Source: CAZHTS01 sp964535315
GTDB lineage: Bacteria; Chloroflexota; Anaerolineae; Anaerolineales; Anaerolineaceae
Direction of reading: 5' to 3'
Length of the DNA stretch: 27,078 nt
Assembly (NCBI GenBank): GCA_964535315.1
Contig: CAZHTS010000062.1
Coordinates: 1 to 27,078, forward strand
Shown here: positions 14,952 to 22,646 of the stretch, piece after piece
How positions within the stretch are numbered: the first letter of the stretch is position 1
Layout: each line of letters opens with the position of its first letter
Position numbers and translations under genes: made by a program
Notes under the pieces: model-generated
Databases searched by the model: none
The model's input: only the letters and a program-made list of their open reading frames with translations
What the model was told of the DNA's origin: nothing

Positions 14952-16823
14952 ATGAAATTCATTCCAGTCTCCAACGTAAAAATGGACGATCCATTATGGT
15001 CAAGACGATTTGCGCTTGTGCGCGACGTCGTGCTGCCGTATATGTGGGAAATTTTGAATGATCGCGTCGATAACGCCGAGAAGAGCCACGGTATCGAAAA
15101 TTTCAAGGTGGCTGCGGGCCGCTCGAGCGATACATTTTACGGGGCGGTCTTCGTCGATACCGATCTGTATAAGTGGATCGAGGCGGCTTCTTATTGCCTT
15201 GCGCTTGAAAAGAACGCTGCGCTGGAAACACGCTGCGATCAGGCGATTGAGTGGATCGGCGCGGCGCAGCAGCCCGATGGATATTTGAATACCTATTTTA
15301 TCGCCGTGGCACCCGAGAAACGCTGGGCGAATCTCATGGAGGGGCACGAACTGTATTGCGCCGGGCACCTGATCGAGGCGGGGGTGGCTTATTATCAGGC
15401 CACGGGAAAAGACAGCCTGTTGAATATTGCCCGCCGTTTTGCAGACCTGATCGACCGGACTTTTGGAAAAGAGAAGAAACGCGGCTATCCGGGACACCCG
15501 GAAATTGAGCTGGCGTTAATCCGGCTCTATGAGCTTACCGGCGAAGCACGCTATCTCTCTCTGGCGGCGTATTTCATCAACGAGCGCGGGGTGGGGGAGA
15601 ATATCTTTGTCGAAGAGTGCCAGAAAGAGGGCCATACGTTTATTTTCCCGGATATGGCCTGTTTCGAGGCGGATTATTTCCAGTCTCACCAGCCGGTGCG
15701 TGAACAGGCGTCCGCGGCGGGGCACGCTGTGCGCGCCATGTACCTCTATAGCGCTATGGCCGATCTGGCCCGCCTCACGCAGGATGACGAATTACTCAAC
15801 GCCTGTGAAAGGCTGTTCGAAAACACGGTCTCGCGGCAATTGTATGTTACCGGCGGCATTGGTTCTGCCCGGTTGGGCGAACGGTTTACCGTCGATTATG
15901 ATTTGCCTTCCGACAGCGCCTACGCCGAGACCTGCGCATCCGTCGGGTTGATGTTTTTCTCGGCGCGCATGTGGCTGTTGAACAGAAATAAGGCCTGTTA
16001 TGACATCTGGGAACAGGCGCTGTACAATACGGTGCTTTCGGGGATGGGGCGTGATGGAAAACACTTCTTCTATGTTAACCCGCTGGAAGTGGTTCCCCTG
16101 ACCGTGGCGAAAAACCCGACGCTGGCGCATGTAAAAACGCAGAGGCAAAAATGGTTTGGGGTGGCGTGCTGCCCACCCAATCTGGCCAGAATCCTCTCTT
16201 CGATGTGCGGATATATCTACGCGCTGGAGAATGATCGTTTGTTCATCTTATCCCACATTGGTTCTTCGTTTGAAACAGGAGGGCTCTATGTAAAACTTTC
16301 CAGGCAGGGTGACGAATATACACTCACGATTGACGGCGATGCCATTGAGGTCTGCTTGAGGCTGCCCGAAAACTCGACGCTGACCGGCGACCGCTATCCG
16401 GTCAATGCGGATGGATACTTTACCATCCGGCACGCAGGTGGGAAGCAGCAATATCACTACGCTTTGAAGCCTGCCGTGCGCATCCTGCGGGCCCACCCCT
16501 TTGTATCCGCCCTGGCGGGTAAACTCTGCGTTCAAAGAGGGCTGACCACCTACTGCGTGGAGGGCATCGATAATCCCACGCCGTTGAGCAAACTGCGCTT
16601 GCCTGAGGGCGCCGGTTTCACTGAAGAAAAAGCCGAATGGCTCGAAGACGACATGCCCGTTCTGAAAACCTGTGGATACGCTGTGTTGGAAGAAAATCGA
16701 GAGCAAGCCCTGTACGATTCCCAATCCTGTGTATATGCGTCGAGCGAAATCACGTTTATCCCTTACAGCCAATGGGGTAATCGTGGTGAGAACGAAATGC
16801 GTGTATGGCTAACGGAGAAGTAA
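14952..16823 (+). CDS. GH127 beta-L-arabinofuranosidase
   Basis: This 623-residue enzyme belongs to glycoside hydrolase family 127 (formerly DUF1680) and probably releases L-arabinose from beta-L-arabinofuranosides. The catalytic (alpha/alpha)6 barrel shows GHELYCAGHLIEAG (131-144) and GYPGHPEIELALIRLYELTG (178-197). Residues known from the Bifidobacterium HypBA1 structure are all present at matching spacing: E310 (GERF) for the acid/base, E326 and C328 (AETCAS) and C406-C407 (GVACCPPNLAR) for the zinc site, with C406 as the expected nucleophile. No signal peptide is seen, so it acts in the cytoplasm on imported oligosaccharides. It is the first gene after the operator-controlled promoter. 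The ribosome-binding site is weak (TGAGAA), but the N-terminus fits the family. Confidence 0.95.
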   Translation: MKFIPVSNVKMDDPLWSRRFALVRDVVLPYMWEILNDRVDNAEKSHGIENFKVAAGRSSDTFYGAVFVDTDLYKWIEAASYCLALEKNAALETRCDQAIEWIGAAQQPDGYLNTYFIAVAPEKRWANLMEGHELYCAGHLIEAGVAYYQATGKDSLLNIARRFADLIDRTFGKEKKRGYPGHPEIELALIRLYELTGEARYLSLAAYFINERGVGENIFVEECQKEGHTFIFPDMACFEADYFQSHQPVREQASAAGHAVRAMYLYSAMADLARLTQDDELLNACERLFENTVSRQLYVTGGIGSARLGERFTVDYDLPSDSAYAETCASVGLMFFSARMWLLNRNKACYDIWEQALYNTVLSGMGRDGKHFFYVNPLEVVPLTVAKNPTLAHVKTQRQKWFGVACCPPNLARILSSMCGYIYALENDRLFILSHIGSSFETGGLYVKLSRQGDEYTLTIDGDAIEVCLRLPENSTLTGDRYPVNADGYFTIRHAGGKQQYHYALKPAVRILRAHPFVSALAGKLCVQRGLTTYCVEGIDNPTPLSKLRLPEGAGFTEEKAEWLEDDMPVLKTCGYAVLEENREQALYDSQSCVYASSEITFIPYSQWGNRGENEMRVWLTEK

Positions 16824-16862
16824 GAGAAAGACACCGATGTTCAAGAAAAGGAGTTTTGTACG

Positions 16863-18263
16863 ATGAAAACAGCAAGATTTTTATCCATCCTTCTCGTCTT
16901 GAGTTTTGTGCTCGGGTTGTGCGCCGGGTGTGCGCAACCTACGCCGACCGCCGCGCCGGCTGCGGCGCCCACCAAGGCCCCCGCTGCGGCGCCGACCGAT
17001 GCGCCCGCCGCCGCGGCCCCCACCGAGAGCCCTGCCACTCAGGCGCCGGCGAGTAAAGCCACCGACCTGGAAATCTGGTCGTTTGTCGAAGGCCATCTGA
17101 AGTTCTATCAAAAGATGGCGGTTGCCTGGAACGAAAAGAACCCCGATCGCCAGATCAATCTGGTGCCCACCTATCTGGATTGGGCAGCCATGCACGATAA
17201 GCTCTACACGGCCATGGTGGCAGGGGAAGGCGTCCCCGATATCGCCGACGTTGAGATCAGCAAATGGCCCAATTTCATGAACGGCGAGATCCAATTCCTC
17301 GACCTGACGAGCTACGTTGCCCCGTACAAAGAGAACCTGGTTACCAATCGCCTGGAGATCTACAGCAAGGACGGCAAGGAATACGGCGCTCCCAGCCACA
17401 TTGGCGCCACGGTGATGTACTACAACACAGAACTGCTCAAAGCCGCCGGCATCGACTACACCACCATCGTCACCTGGGGCGATTTTGAGAAGGCGCTGCG
17501 CACCTACAAGGAAAAAACCGGTAAATACATGACCTACTGCGAGACCTACGGCTCGTACGAGTTCACCGTGCTCCTGACCCAGATGGGCAAGGATCTGATC
17601 GATGAAAAGGGCATGCCGCAGCTCGATTCTCCTGAGGCGCTCAAGGCCACGCAGTTGATCCGCAAGTGGGTCGACGAAGACATCATTGGTTTCATCCCGA
17701 CCGGCAACGCCGACACGCCCGAGGGGAAGGCCGCCGTGGCGAACGGCGACGTGGCTGCCCTGATGTACCCGCTGTGGTACATGGGCCGCTTCACCGGCGA
17801 AATGCCGAATCTGGCGGGCAAGATTGCCATCGCTCCGCTGCCCGTGTTCGATGAGAATTCCTATCAGTCGGTGGGCCTGGGCGGCACGGGGACGATCGTT
17901 TACAAGGGCAGCAAACACGCCGAGTTGGCCGCAGAATTCATCACCTGGGCCAAATTGAGCGAGGTCGGCAGCACGGCTTTGTGGACCGACCTGGGCTTCG
18001 ACCCGGTAAACAAGCTCGTGTCGAAGAACCTGGAAGTCACCAAAGACTCGGGCAATAAGTTCCTCTCTTACTTCGTGACCAACCCGTTCGATGTCCTGGC
18101 CAAAGTTCAGAACAAGATGTTCACCGCCAAGACCATGCAGAACTCGGGTATCATCAACGACTACCTGAGCGCAACGACCTGGAATCGGATCTACGTCTCC
18201 CGCGACGATCCGGCCACGGTGTTGAAAGAAACGCAAAAAGAACTGATGTCGCAGGCGAAGTAA
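16863..18263 (+). CDS. ABC sugar-importer substrate-binding lipoprotein
   Basis: This 466-residue extracellular lipoprotein captures the sugar for the two permeases downstream. A signal peptide with hydrophobic core FLSILLVLSFVLGL ends in LCAGC, so C23 should be lipidated. A Pro/Ala/Thr-rich linker (24-66) follows, then a family-1 (MalE-like) binding fold starting DLEIWSFVEGHLKFYQKMAV. Further typical parts are VPDIADVEISKW, GAPSHIGATVMYYNTELLKA and GLGGTGTIVYKGSKHAELAA. AAAAGGAG precedes the ATG at good spacing. It lies 39 bases after GH127 and 124 bases before the first permease, the longer gap being filled by hairpins. The ligand is inferred to be an arabino-oligosaccharide from the flanking glycosidases. 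Confidence 0.95.
   Translation: MKTARFLSILLVLSFVLGLCAGCAQPTPTAAPAAAPTKAPAAAPTDAPAAAAPTESPATQAPASKATDLEIWSFVEGHLKFYQKMAVAWNEKNPDRQINLVPTYLDWAAMHDKLYTAMVAGEGVPDIADVEISKWPNFMNGEIQFLDLTSYVAPYKENLVTNRLEIYSKDGKEYGAPSHIGATVMYYNTELLKAAGIDYTTIVTWGDFEKALRTYKEKTGKYMTYCETYGSYEFTVLLTQMGKDLIDEKGMPQLDSPEALKATQLIRKWVDEDIIGFIPTGNADTPEGKAAVANGDVAALMYPLWYMGRFTGEMPNLAGKIAIAPLPVFDENSYQSVGLGGTGTIVYKGSKHAELAAEFITWAKLSEVGSTALWTDLGFDPVNKLVSKNLEVTKDSGNKFLSYFVTNPFDVLAKVQNKMFTAKTMQNSGIINDYLSATTWNRIYVSRDDPATVLKETQKELMSQAK
16932..17060 (+). repeat. Pro/Ala/Thr-rich linker repeat within the binding-protein gene
   Basis: Residues 24-66 of the binding protein consist of imperfect units such as AAPTKAPAAAPTDAPAA, encoded by very GC-rich, partly repeated DNA. 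It probably serves as a flexible tether between the lipid anchor and the binding domain. Repeat number could vary between strains by slippage. Confidence 0.75.
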
Positions 18264-18283
18264 TGACGGCGAGGTAAGATGTT

Positions 18284-18326
18284 GGAATGGGGCCCTTGCG
18301 TTTATCCTTAACAAGGGCCTCATTCC
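18284..18326 (+). promoter_or_regulatory. Strong 15-bp stem-loop between binding-protein and permease genes
   Basis: GGAATGGGGCCCTTG (18284-18298) pairs with CAAGGGCCTCATTCC (18312-18326) over 15 positions with one G-U pair and a 13-base loop. It begins 20 bases after the binding-protein stop. No U-tract follows, so it more likely stabilises or processes the upstream mRNA, or acts as a partial terminator, than as a full terminator. Confidence 0.75.
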
Positions 18327-18344
18327 ATTGCAACCTTGCAATGG
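18325..18344 (+). promoter_or_regulatory. Second overlapping hairpin
   Basis: CCATTGCAA (18325-18333) pairs perfectly with TTGCAATGG (18336-18344). Only two bases separate the arms, so in RNA the innermost pair would open to give a 4-base loop. It shares its first two bases (CC) with the 3' arm of the preceding hairpin, so the two either stack or compete slightly. Confidence 0.65.
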
Positions 18345-18387
18345 AGAGGATTACCGCAGTTATAATTGAGCGGGAAGAATTGAAAAA

Positions 18388-19290
18388 ATGAAAAAATTGA
18401 AACGCTTCTTGAATTCCCCCAAAGTCGCCCCTTATATCTTTGTCTTACCGTTCATTTTAATTTTCGGGGTATTTTTTGTGTACTCAATCGGCAGCACGAT
18501 TGTGATGAGTTTTCAAAGCGTCAACATCAATCAAATACGATTTGTCGGGCTTGAAAACTATCGGGCGCTGTTTACGAGTTCAAATTTTCCGGTGGCGATT
18601 CGTAACAGCCTGTTCTATACCCTGTTTACACTGCTGATTCTGATCCCGTTTCCGGTGCTGCTTGCCTGTATGCTCGACAGCAAGGCGATGCGCGGCAGCA
18701 GTTTTTACAGGGCGGTGCTGTTTCTCCCGATTTTGTGCAGTGTGGTGGTGGCGGGGCTCACCTTCCGCTTCATGTTCAACGAAACGGATCAGGCGCTGGT
18801 AAACAATGTCATCATTCATTTATTTGGGGGAGAAAAGGTTCGTTGGCTCAGTTTGCGCTGGCCCGCCATGACGGTCATGGTAACCCTGGCGACCTGGCGT
18901 TGGATGGGGATCAACGTCATTTATTTCCTGTCGGGGTTGAATAACATTCCGGTTGAGTTGTTTGAAGTATGCGAGATCGACGGCGCAAATGCCTGGCAGA
19001 AATTCAGGTACGTGACCGTCCCCTTGTTAATGCCCACCATCATCTATGTGTTGACCATCAGCATTTATGGCGGCCTTTCCATGTTTGTCGAGAGTCAGAT
19101 GTTGTGGGCCGGGAAGTCTTCGCCGTTGAATATTGGTTTAACCCTGGTCGGCTTTATCTATCAAAAAGGCATCAGCCAGGGTGAATTGGGTTTTGCCTCC
19201 GCCGCCGGGCTTTCATTGTTGGTGGTCGTCCTCGTGATCAACCTGATCCAGCTGCGGCTTACCGGTGTCATTAGCAAGGAGAACAGATAA
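18388..19290 (+). CDS. ABC sugar transporter permease (MalF/UgpA type)
   Basis: This 300-residue inner-membrane permease has six membrane helices, starting with APYIFVLPFILIFGVFFVYS. The sequence RFVGLENYRALFTSSNF in the first loop is typical of the MalF/UgpA/LacF group. The EAA loop EVCEIDGANAWQKFRYVTVP starts at residue 193 and contacts the ATPase. GGAAGA lies about 9 bases before the ATG. It follows the hairpin region after the binding-protein gene, and the next permease starts 1 base after its stop. A TATAAT at 18361-18366 with TTGCAA 19 bases upstream could be a weak internal promoter, but the spacing is poor. No sugar ATPase gene is found in the operon. Confidence 0.95.
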   Translation: MKKLKRFLNSPKVAPYIFVLPFILIFGVFFVYSIGSTIVMSFQSVNINQIRFVGLENYRALFTSSNFPVAIRNSLFYTLFTLLILIPFPVLLACMLDSKAMRGSSFYRAVLFLPILCSVVVAGLTFRFMFNETDQALVNNVIIHLFGGEKVRWLSLRWPAMTVMVTLATWRWMGINVIYFLSGLNNIPVELFEVCEIDGANAWQKFRYVTVPLLMPTIIYVLTISIYGGLSMFVESQMLWAGKSSPLNIGLTLVGFIYQKGISQGELGFASAAGLSLLVVVLVINLIQLRLTGVISKENR

Positions 19291-19291
19291 C

Positions 19292-20155
19292 ATGACAGCG
19301 ACAAACATTTCCGCCCGCAAACCCGGACAGCGCCGCATTACGACCCTCTTGCTGGTGGTTTTCTTTACGATTCTGGGCGTTATTATCCTGACCCCCTTTG
19401 TGTCGATCCTGCTGACTTCTTTTAAGGACAGCAGCCTGGTGATTCGAAACGGTTTCAACCTGAATTTTGATGTTGAAAGCCTGACGCTTGACAACTATCG
19501 TTATGTGTTTAGCGGCGAGCACGAGTATTTTCAATGGTTTAAAAACAGCCTGTTATTAACCCTGCTTCAGACGACGTTGACGTTGTTTGTCAGCGCCTGG
19601 GTAGGGTATGGGTTTGCGGTTTATGATTTCAAGGGGAAAACGGTGTTGTTCATTTGCGTGCTCATCGTCATGATGATCCCGTTTGAAATCCTGATGCTGC
19701 CCTTGTATCGTGAAATTATTGCGTTAAAATTAACCGACAGTTACATGGGCATCATCCTCCCCTATCTGGCAAACCCGATTGCGATCTTTTTCTTCGCCCA
19801 ATTCTTGAAAGGGATTCCCAAAGACATCATCGATTCGGGGCGCATCGATGGGTGCAGCGAGTATGGCATTTTCTTGCGGCTGATCCTGCCGATTATGAAG
19901 CCGGCGCTGGCGGCGATGGCTATTTTTATCGGCATGTCTTCGTGGAATAATTACCTCTGGCCCCTGCTGGTTTTAAAAGATGGCGCAAAATACACCCTGC
20001 CAATCGGCTTGAACAGTTTGATGAGCCCTTACGGAAACAATTATCAACTGTTGATTGCGGGGTCGGTTTTATCGGTGATCCCGATCATGATTTTATTCTT
20101 CAGCGCACAAAAGTTCTTTATTGAGGGTATGACCACCGGAAGTGTTAAAGGATGA
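19292..20155 (+). CDS. ABC sugar transporter permease (MalG/UgpE type)
   Basis: This 287-residue partner permease has six membrane helices. The N-terminal helix (LLLVVFFTILGVIILTPFVS) is followed by LTSFKDSSLVIRNGF, the usual MalG-type segment. The EAA loop DIIDSGRIDGCSEYGIFLRL begins near residue 178. ATG 19292 was chosen over the in-frame upstream start at 19265 because AAGGAG lies 10 bases ahead of it and the extra nine residues would overlap the previous gene without a ribosome-binding site. The previous stop is 1 base upstream, so the two permeases are translationally linked. The GH51 gene begins 6 bases after its stop. Confidence 0.95.
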   Translation: MTATNISARKPGQRRITTLLLVVFFTILGVIILTPFVSILLTSFKDSSLVIRNGFNLNFDVESLTLDNYRYVFSGEHEYFQWFKNSLLLTLLQTTLTLFVSAWVGYGFAVYDFKGKTVLFICVLIVMMIPFEILMLPLYREIIALKLTDSYMGIILPYLANPIAIFFFAQFLKGIPKDIIDSGRIDGCSEYGIFLRLILPIMKPALAAMAIFIGMSSWNNYLWPLLVLKDGAKYTLPIGLNSLMSPYGNNYQLLIAGSVLSVIPIMILFFSAQKFFIEGMTTGSVKG

Positions 20156-20161
20156 TCTGTG

Positions 20162-21697
20162 ATGAGTAACCATGACTTTGCCGCGACGAAACAGGCCGAT
20201 TTAATACTCGATAAAGATTTTGTCATCTCCAGGGTGGATGAAAGATTATTTGGCTCTTTCATCGAGCACCTGGGGCGGGCGGTGTATGGCGGAATTTACG
20301 ACCCGGGGAACCCGAAGTCGGACGAAAATGGGTTGCGCCTGGACGTGATGGAACTGATCCGCAAATTGGGGGTGTCTGTTGTGCGATACCCGGGCGGGAA
20401 CTTTGTCTCGGGCTTCAACTGGGAAGACTCGGTTGGCCCGCGCCAGCAGCGCCCCCGGCGTCTTGACCTGGCCTGGTTTACTACCGAAACCAACGAGTTC
20501 GGCCTGCACGAGTTCTGTGATTGGTCGCAAAAGGTGGGCGGCAAGGTGATGTACGCCGTCAACCTGGGGACGCGTGACCTGGAAGCGGCGCGTAATGTGG
20601 TGGAGTACGCCAATCATCCCGGTGGGAGCTATTGGAGCGATTTACGCCGGCAAAACGGGGCCGGGGAGCCGTTTGGGATCAAACTGTGGTGCCTGGGCAA
20701 CGAAATGGACGGCCCGTGGCAGATCGGGCAGAAGACGGCTTATGAATATGGTCGCTGCGCCAATGAAACCGCCAAGGTGATGAAATGGGTTGACCCGAGC
20801 ATTGAACTGGTGGCGTGCGGTTCGTCGGCGTACGATATGCCATCTTTCGGGGCGTGGGAACTGGAAATGCTCGACGCCTGCTACGAGAACGTCGATTACG
20901 TGTCTTTGCATCGCTACTATACCAACCATACGGATGACCTGAAGAATTTTCTGGCCAAAAGCATGGACATGGATGCGTTTATCAAGACGGTGGCATCGCT
21001 TTGTGACGCAGTTGGCGGGAAAAAGCACAGCAAGAAAAAGTTGAACCTGTCTTTTGACGAATGGAACGTCTGGTACCATTCAAACGAACAGGATAAGCAA
21101 ATCCTTGCCGGTAACCGCTGGGGGCGGGCGCTTCCCCTTTTGGAAGATGTGTACAATTTCGAGGATGCGCTGTTGGTCGGCGGCATGCTGATCACGCTGC
21201 TGCGCAATGCGGAGCGCGTGAAAATCGCCTGCCTGGCGCAACTGGTCAACGTGATTGCGCCGATCATGACCAGTGAACGCGGGTGTTGGGCGCAGACGAC
21301 CTACTGGCCTTTTTTGCACGTTTCGAAACATGGGCGCGGGACTGCCCTCCAGCCCATCGTTCACGCTCCGGTTTACAGCGCTACGGACTATGATGACGTG
21401 CCGTTGATCGATGCGGCTGCCGTGCTGGGCGACGACGGTGCGCTGAATATTTTTGTGTTGAACCGCAGCGTCGACAGCGACGTCGACCTGAGCTGTGATT
21501 TGCGGGCGTTTCAAAATTTGCGCTTTGAAGAGCATAGCGAACTGCATCACGACAACGTCAAGGCGGTCAACAGCGAAGAAAACCCGGACGCCGTTGCCCC
21601 TGTGGTTCGCCGGGATTGCCGGGCGGAGAACGGGCGTTTCACGTTCCATCTGTCAGCCTTGAGCTGGAATGTGCTCAAGTTTTCTGCGTCCGCATGA
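20162..21697 (+). CDS. GH51 alpha-L-arabinofuranosidase
   Basis: This 511-residue enzyme belongs to glycoside hydrolase family 51 and removes terminal alpha-L-arabinofuranosyl residues with retention of configuration. Family signatures are FGSFIEHLGRAVYGGIYDPG and VSVVRYPGGNFVSGFNWEDS. The acid/base E181 lies in WCLGNEMDGPWQ and the nucleophile E300 in LSFDEWNVWYH. Its length is normal for bacterial intracellular GH51 enzymes, and no signal peptide is present, so it acts on imported sugars. ATG 20162 is preferred over GTG 20159 because AAAGGA lies 9 bases before it; the difference is one residue. The stop overlaps the AraC gene start as ATGA. Some GH51 members are endoglucanases, but this motif set is that of arabinofuranosidases. 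Confidence 0.95.
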   Translation: MSNHDFAATKQADLILDKDFVISRVDERLFGSFIEHLGRAVYGGIYDPGNPKSDENGLRLDVMELIRKLGVSVVRYPGGNFVSGFNWEDSVGPRQQRPRRLDLAWFTTETNEFGLHEFCDWSQKVGGKVMYAVNLGTRDLEAARNVVEYANHPGGSYWSDLRRQNGAGEPFGIKLWCLGNEMDGPWQIGQKTAYEYGRCANETAKVMKWVDPSIELVACGSSAYDMPSFGAWELEMLDACYENVDYVSLHRYYTNHTDDLKNFLAKSMDMDAFIKTVASLCDAVGGKKHSKKKLNLSFDEWNVWYHSNEQDKQILAGNRWGRALPLLEDVYNFEDALLVGGMLITLLRNAERVKIACLAQLVNVIAPIMTSERGCWAQTTYWPFLHVSKHGRGTALQPIVHAPVYSATDYDDVPLIDAAAVLGDDGALNIFVLNRSVDSDVDLSCDLRAFQNLRFEEHSELHHDNVKAVNSEENPDAVAPVVRRDCRAENGRFTFHLSALSWNVLKFSASA

Positions 21698-22560
21698 ACT
21701 TCTATGTCGGCCTGACCGGCAACGTCGTTGATTTTGTCGAGGCAAACCTTCATCGCCCCCTGCCGCTGGAAGAAATTGCCCGGGAATTCGGTTTTTCTGC
21801 GTTTCATTTCAACCGTATCTTCCGCACCGTTTCGGGCAGGACGCTCAAACAGTACATTTTAGGGCGCAAGCTGTCGCTGGCGACGGAGCGATTGGGGCGC
21901 GGGGGCGAGCCGGTCATCGCGATTGCCTATGATCTCGGTTTTCACTCCCCCGAGGTGTTCAGCCGGGCGTTCAAAAAGCAGTTCGGCATTTCTCCCGACC
22001 GCTACCGGAAAGATCGCCCGCAACTGGACGTGGTGGAGAAAGCGGTGATCGTCGAGCGCGACATCGTCAGCTGCCAGGGCCACCTGGCCCTGAAGGGCAG
22101 CGAAATCCGGCTGGACGAAATCAGACTGGAGGGAGCGCAGGTGGCGGTCAACGTGCTCCACCCTGGTTTTGAGAAGACGCTCCAGTCGGCGAGCGATGCG
22201 TTTTATCGCAACGCGCTGGCCTGCGGCCGGTTTGCCCCGGAACCTTTTTATGCCCTGGTGAACTGCCTGGGGGACGAAGAGGACGGCAACTACCATGTTT
22301 TTTACGGGATGGAGGCCGTTGCAACGGTGGATAGGTGTGATCTATCCCCCCGGACGGTTCCGGCGGGGTGGTACGCGCAGTTTGTGTATACGGGCGATAT
22401 GTTCGACATCCGGCTCAATTTCAGCGATGATCTCTACCACTGGGTGATTGTGAAAGAGATTGAACTCGCGATGAACGGAATTGGCATGCTGAATATCTTT
22501 AGGGCCGATTATCCCGAAACCCGGGAGGTGCAGATACTGGTTCCCATCCGGCGCGATTAA
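21694..22560 (+). CDS. AraC-family regulator with C-terminal GyrI-like effector domain
   Basis: This 288-residue regulator has the DNA-binding domain first: helix-turn-helix one at about 26-46 (LEEIAREFGFSAFHFNRIF) and two at about 75-96 (IAIAYDLGFHSPEVFSRAFK), ending FGISPDRYRKD. The rest, about 110-288, resembles the GyrI/Rob small-molecule-binding fold, as in other HTH-first AraC proteins, and ends EVQILVPIRR. It has no N-terminal cupin, so it is not built like E. coli AraC. The start was set at 21694 because it makes an ATGA overlap with the GH51 stop and gives a normal N-terminus; the longer frame would lie inside GH51. As last gene of the arabinoside operon it is induced with it. Its target and ligand are unknown. 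Confidence 0.9.
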   Translation: MNFYVGLTGNVVDFVEANLHRPLPLEEIAREFGFSAFHFNRIFRTVSGRTLKQYILGRKLSLATERLGRGGEPVIAIAYDLGFHSPEVFSRAFKKQFGISPDRYRKDRPQLDVVEKAVIVERDIVSCQGHLALKGSEIRLDEIRLEGAQVAVNVLHPGFEKTLQSASDAFYRNALACGRFAPEPFYALVNCLGDEEDGNYHVFYGMEAVATVDRCDLSPRTVPAGWYAQFVYTGDMFDIRLNFSDDLYHWVIVKEIELAMNGIGMLNIFRADYPETREVQILVPIRRD

Positions 22561-22603
22561 GTGAGCAAAAAACATCATGCGCGAGAAAAGCGGGTTGGAT
22601 AAG

Positions 22604-22634
22604 ATTGGCTGAGTAAAACTCAGTCAATTTTTTT
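22604..22634 (+). terminator. Rho-independent terminator of the arabinoside operon
   Basis: ATTGGCTGAGT (22604-22614) pairs with ACTCAGTCAAT (22618-22628) in an 11-bp stem with one G-U pair and an AAA loop. A run of seven Ts (22628-22634) follows. It lies 44 bases after the AraC stop. The T-run ends directly at the AGGAG of the next gene (22635-22639), so terminator and ribosome-binding site abut. Confidence 0.9.
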
Positions 22635-22646
22635 AGGAGCGACAGG

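Noticed and set aside
16932..17060. Repeated GC-rich units considered as a CRISPR or tandem regulatory array
   Set aside because: Units are in frame and encode a lipoprotein linker; there are no regular spacers.
16881..18341. 486-codon open frame antisense to the binding-protein gene
   Set aside because: Shadow of a GC-rich gene; no ribosome-binding site, low-complexity Gly/Arg sequence, and the plus strand encodes a complete recognisable lipoprotein.
18336..18366. Internal promoter TTGCAA-19-TATAAT before the first permease
   Set aside because: The spacing is long and the -35 box lies inside a perfect hairpin arm; noted in the permease entry but not called as a feature.
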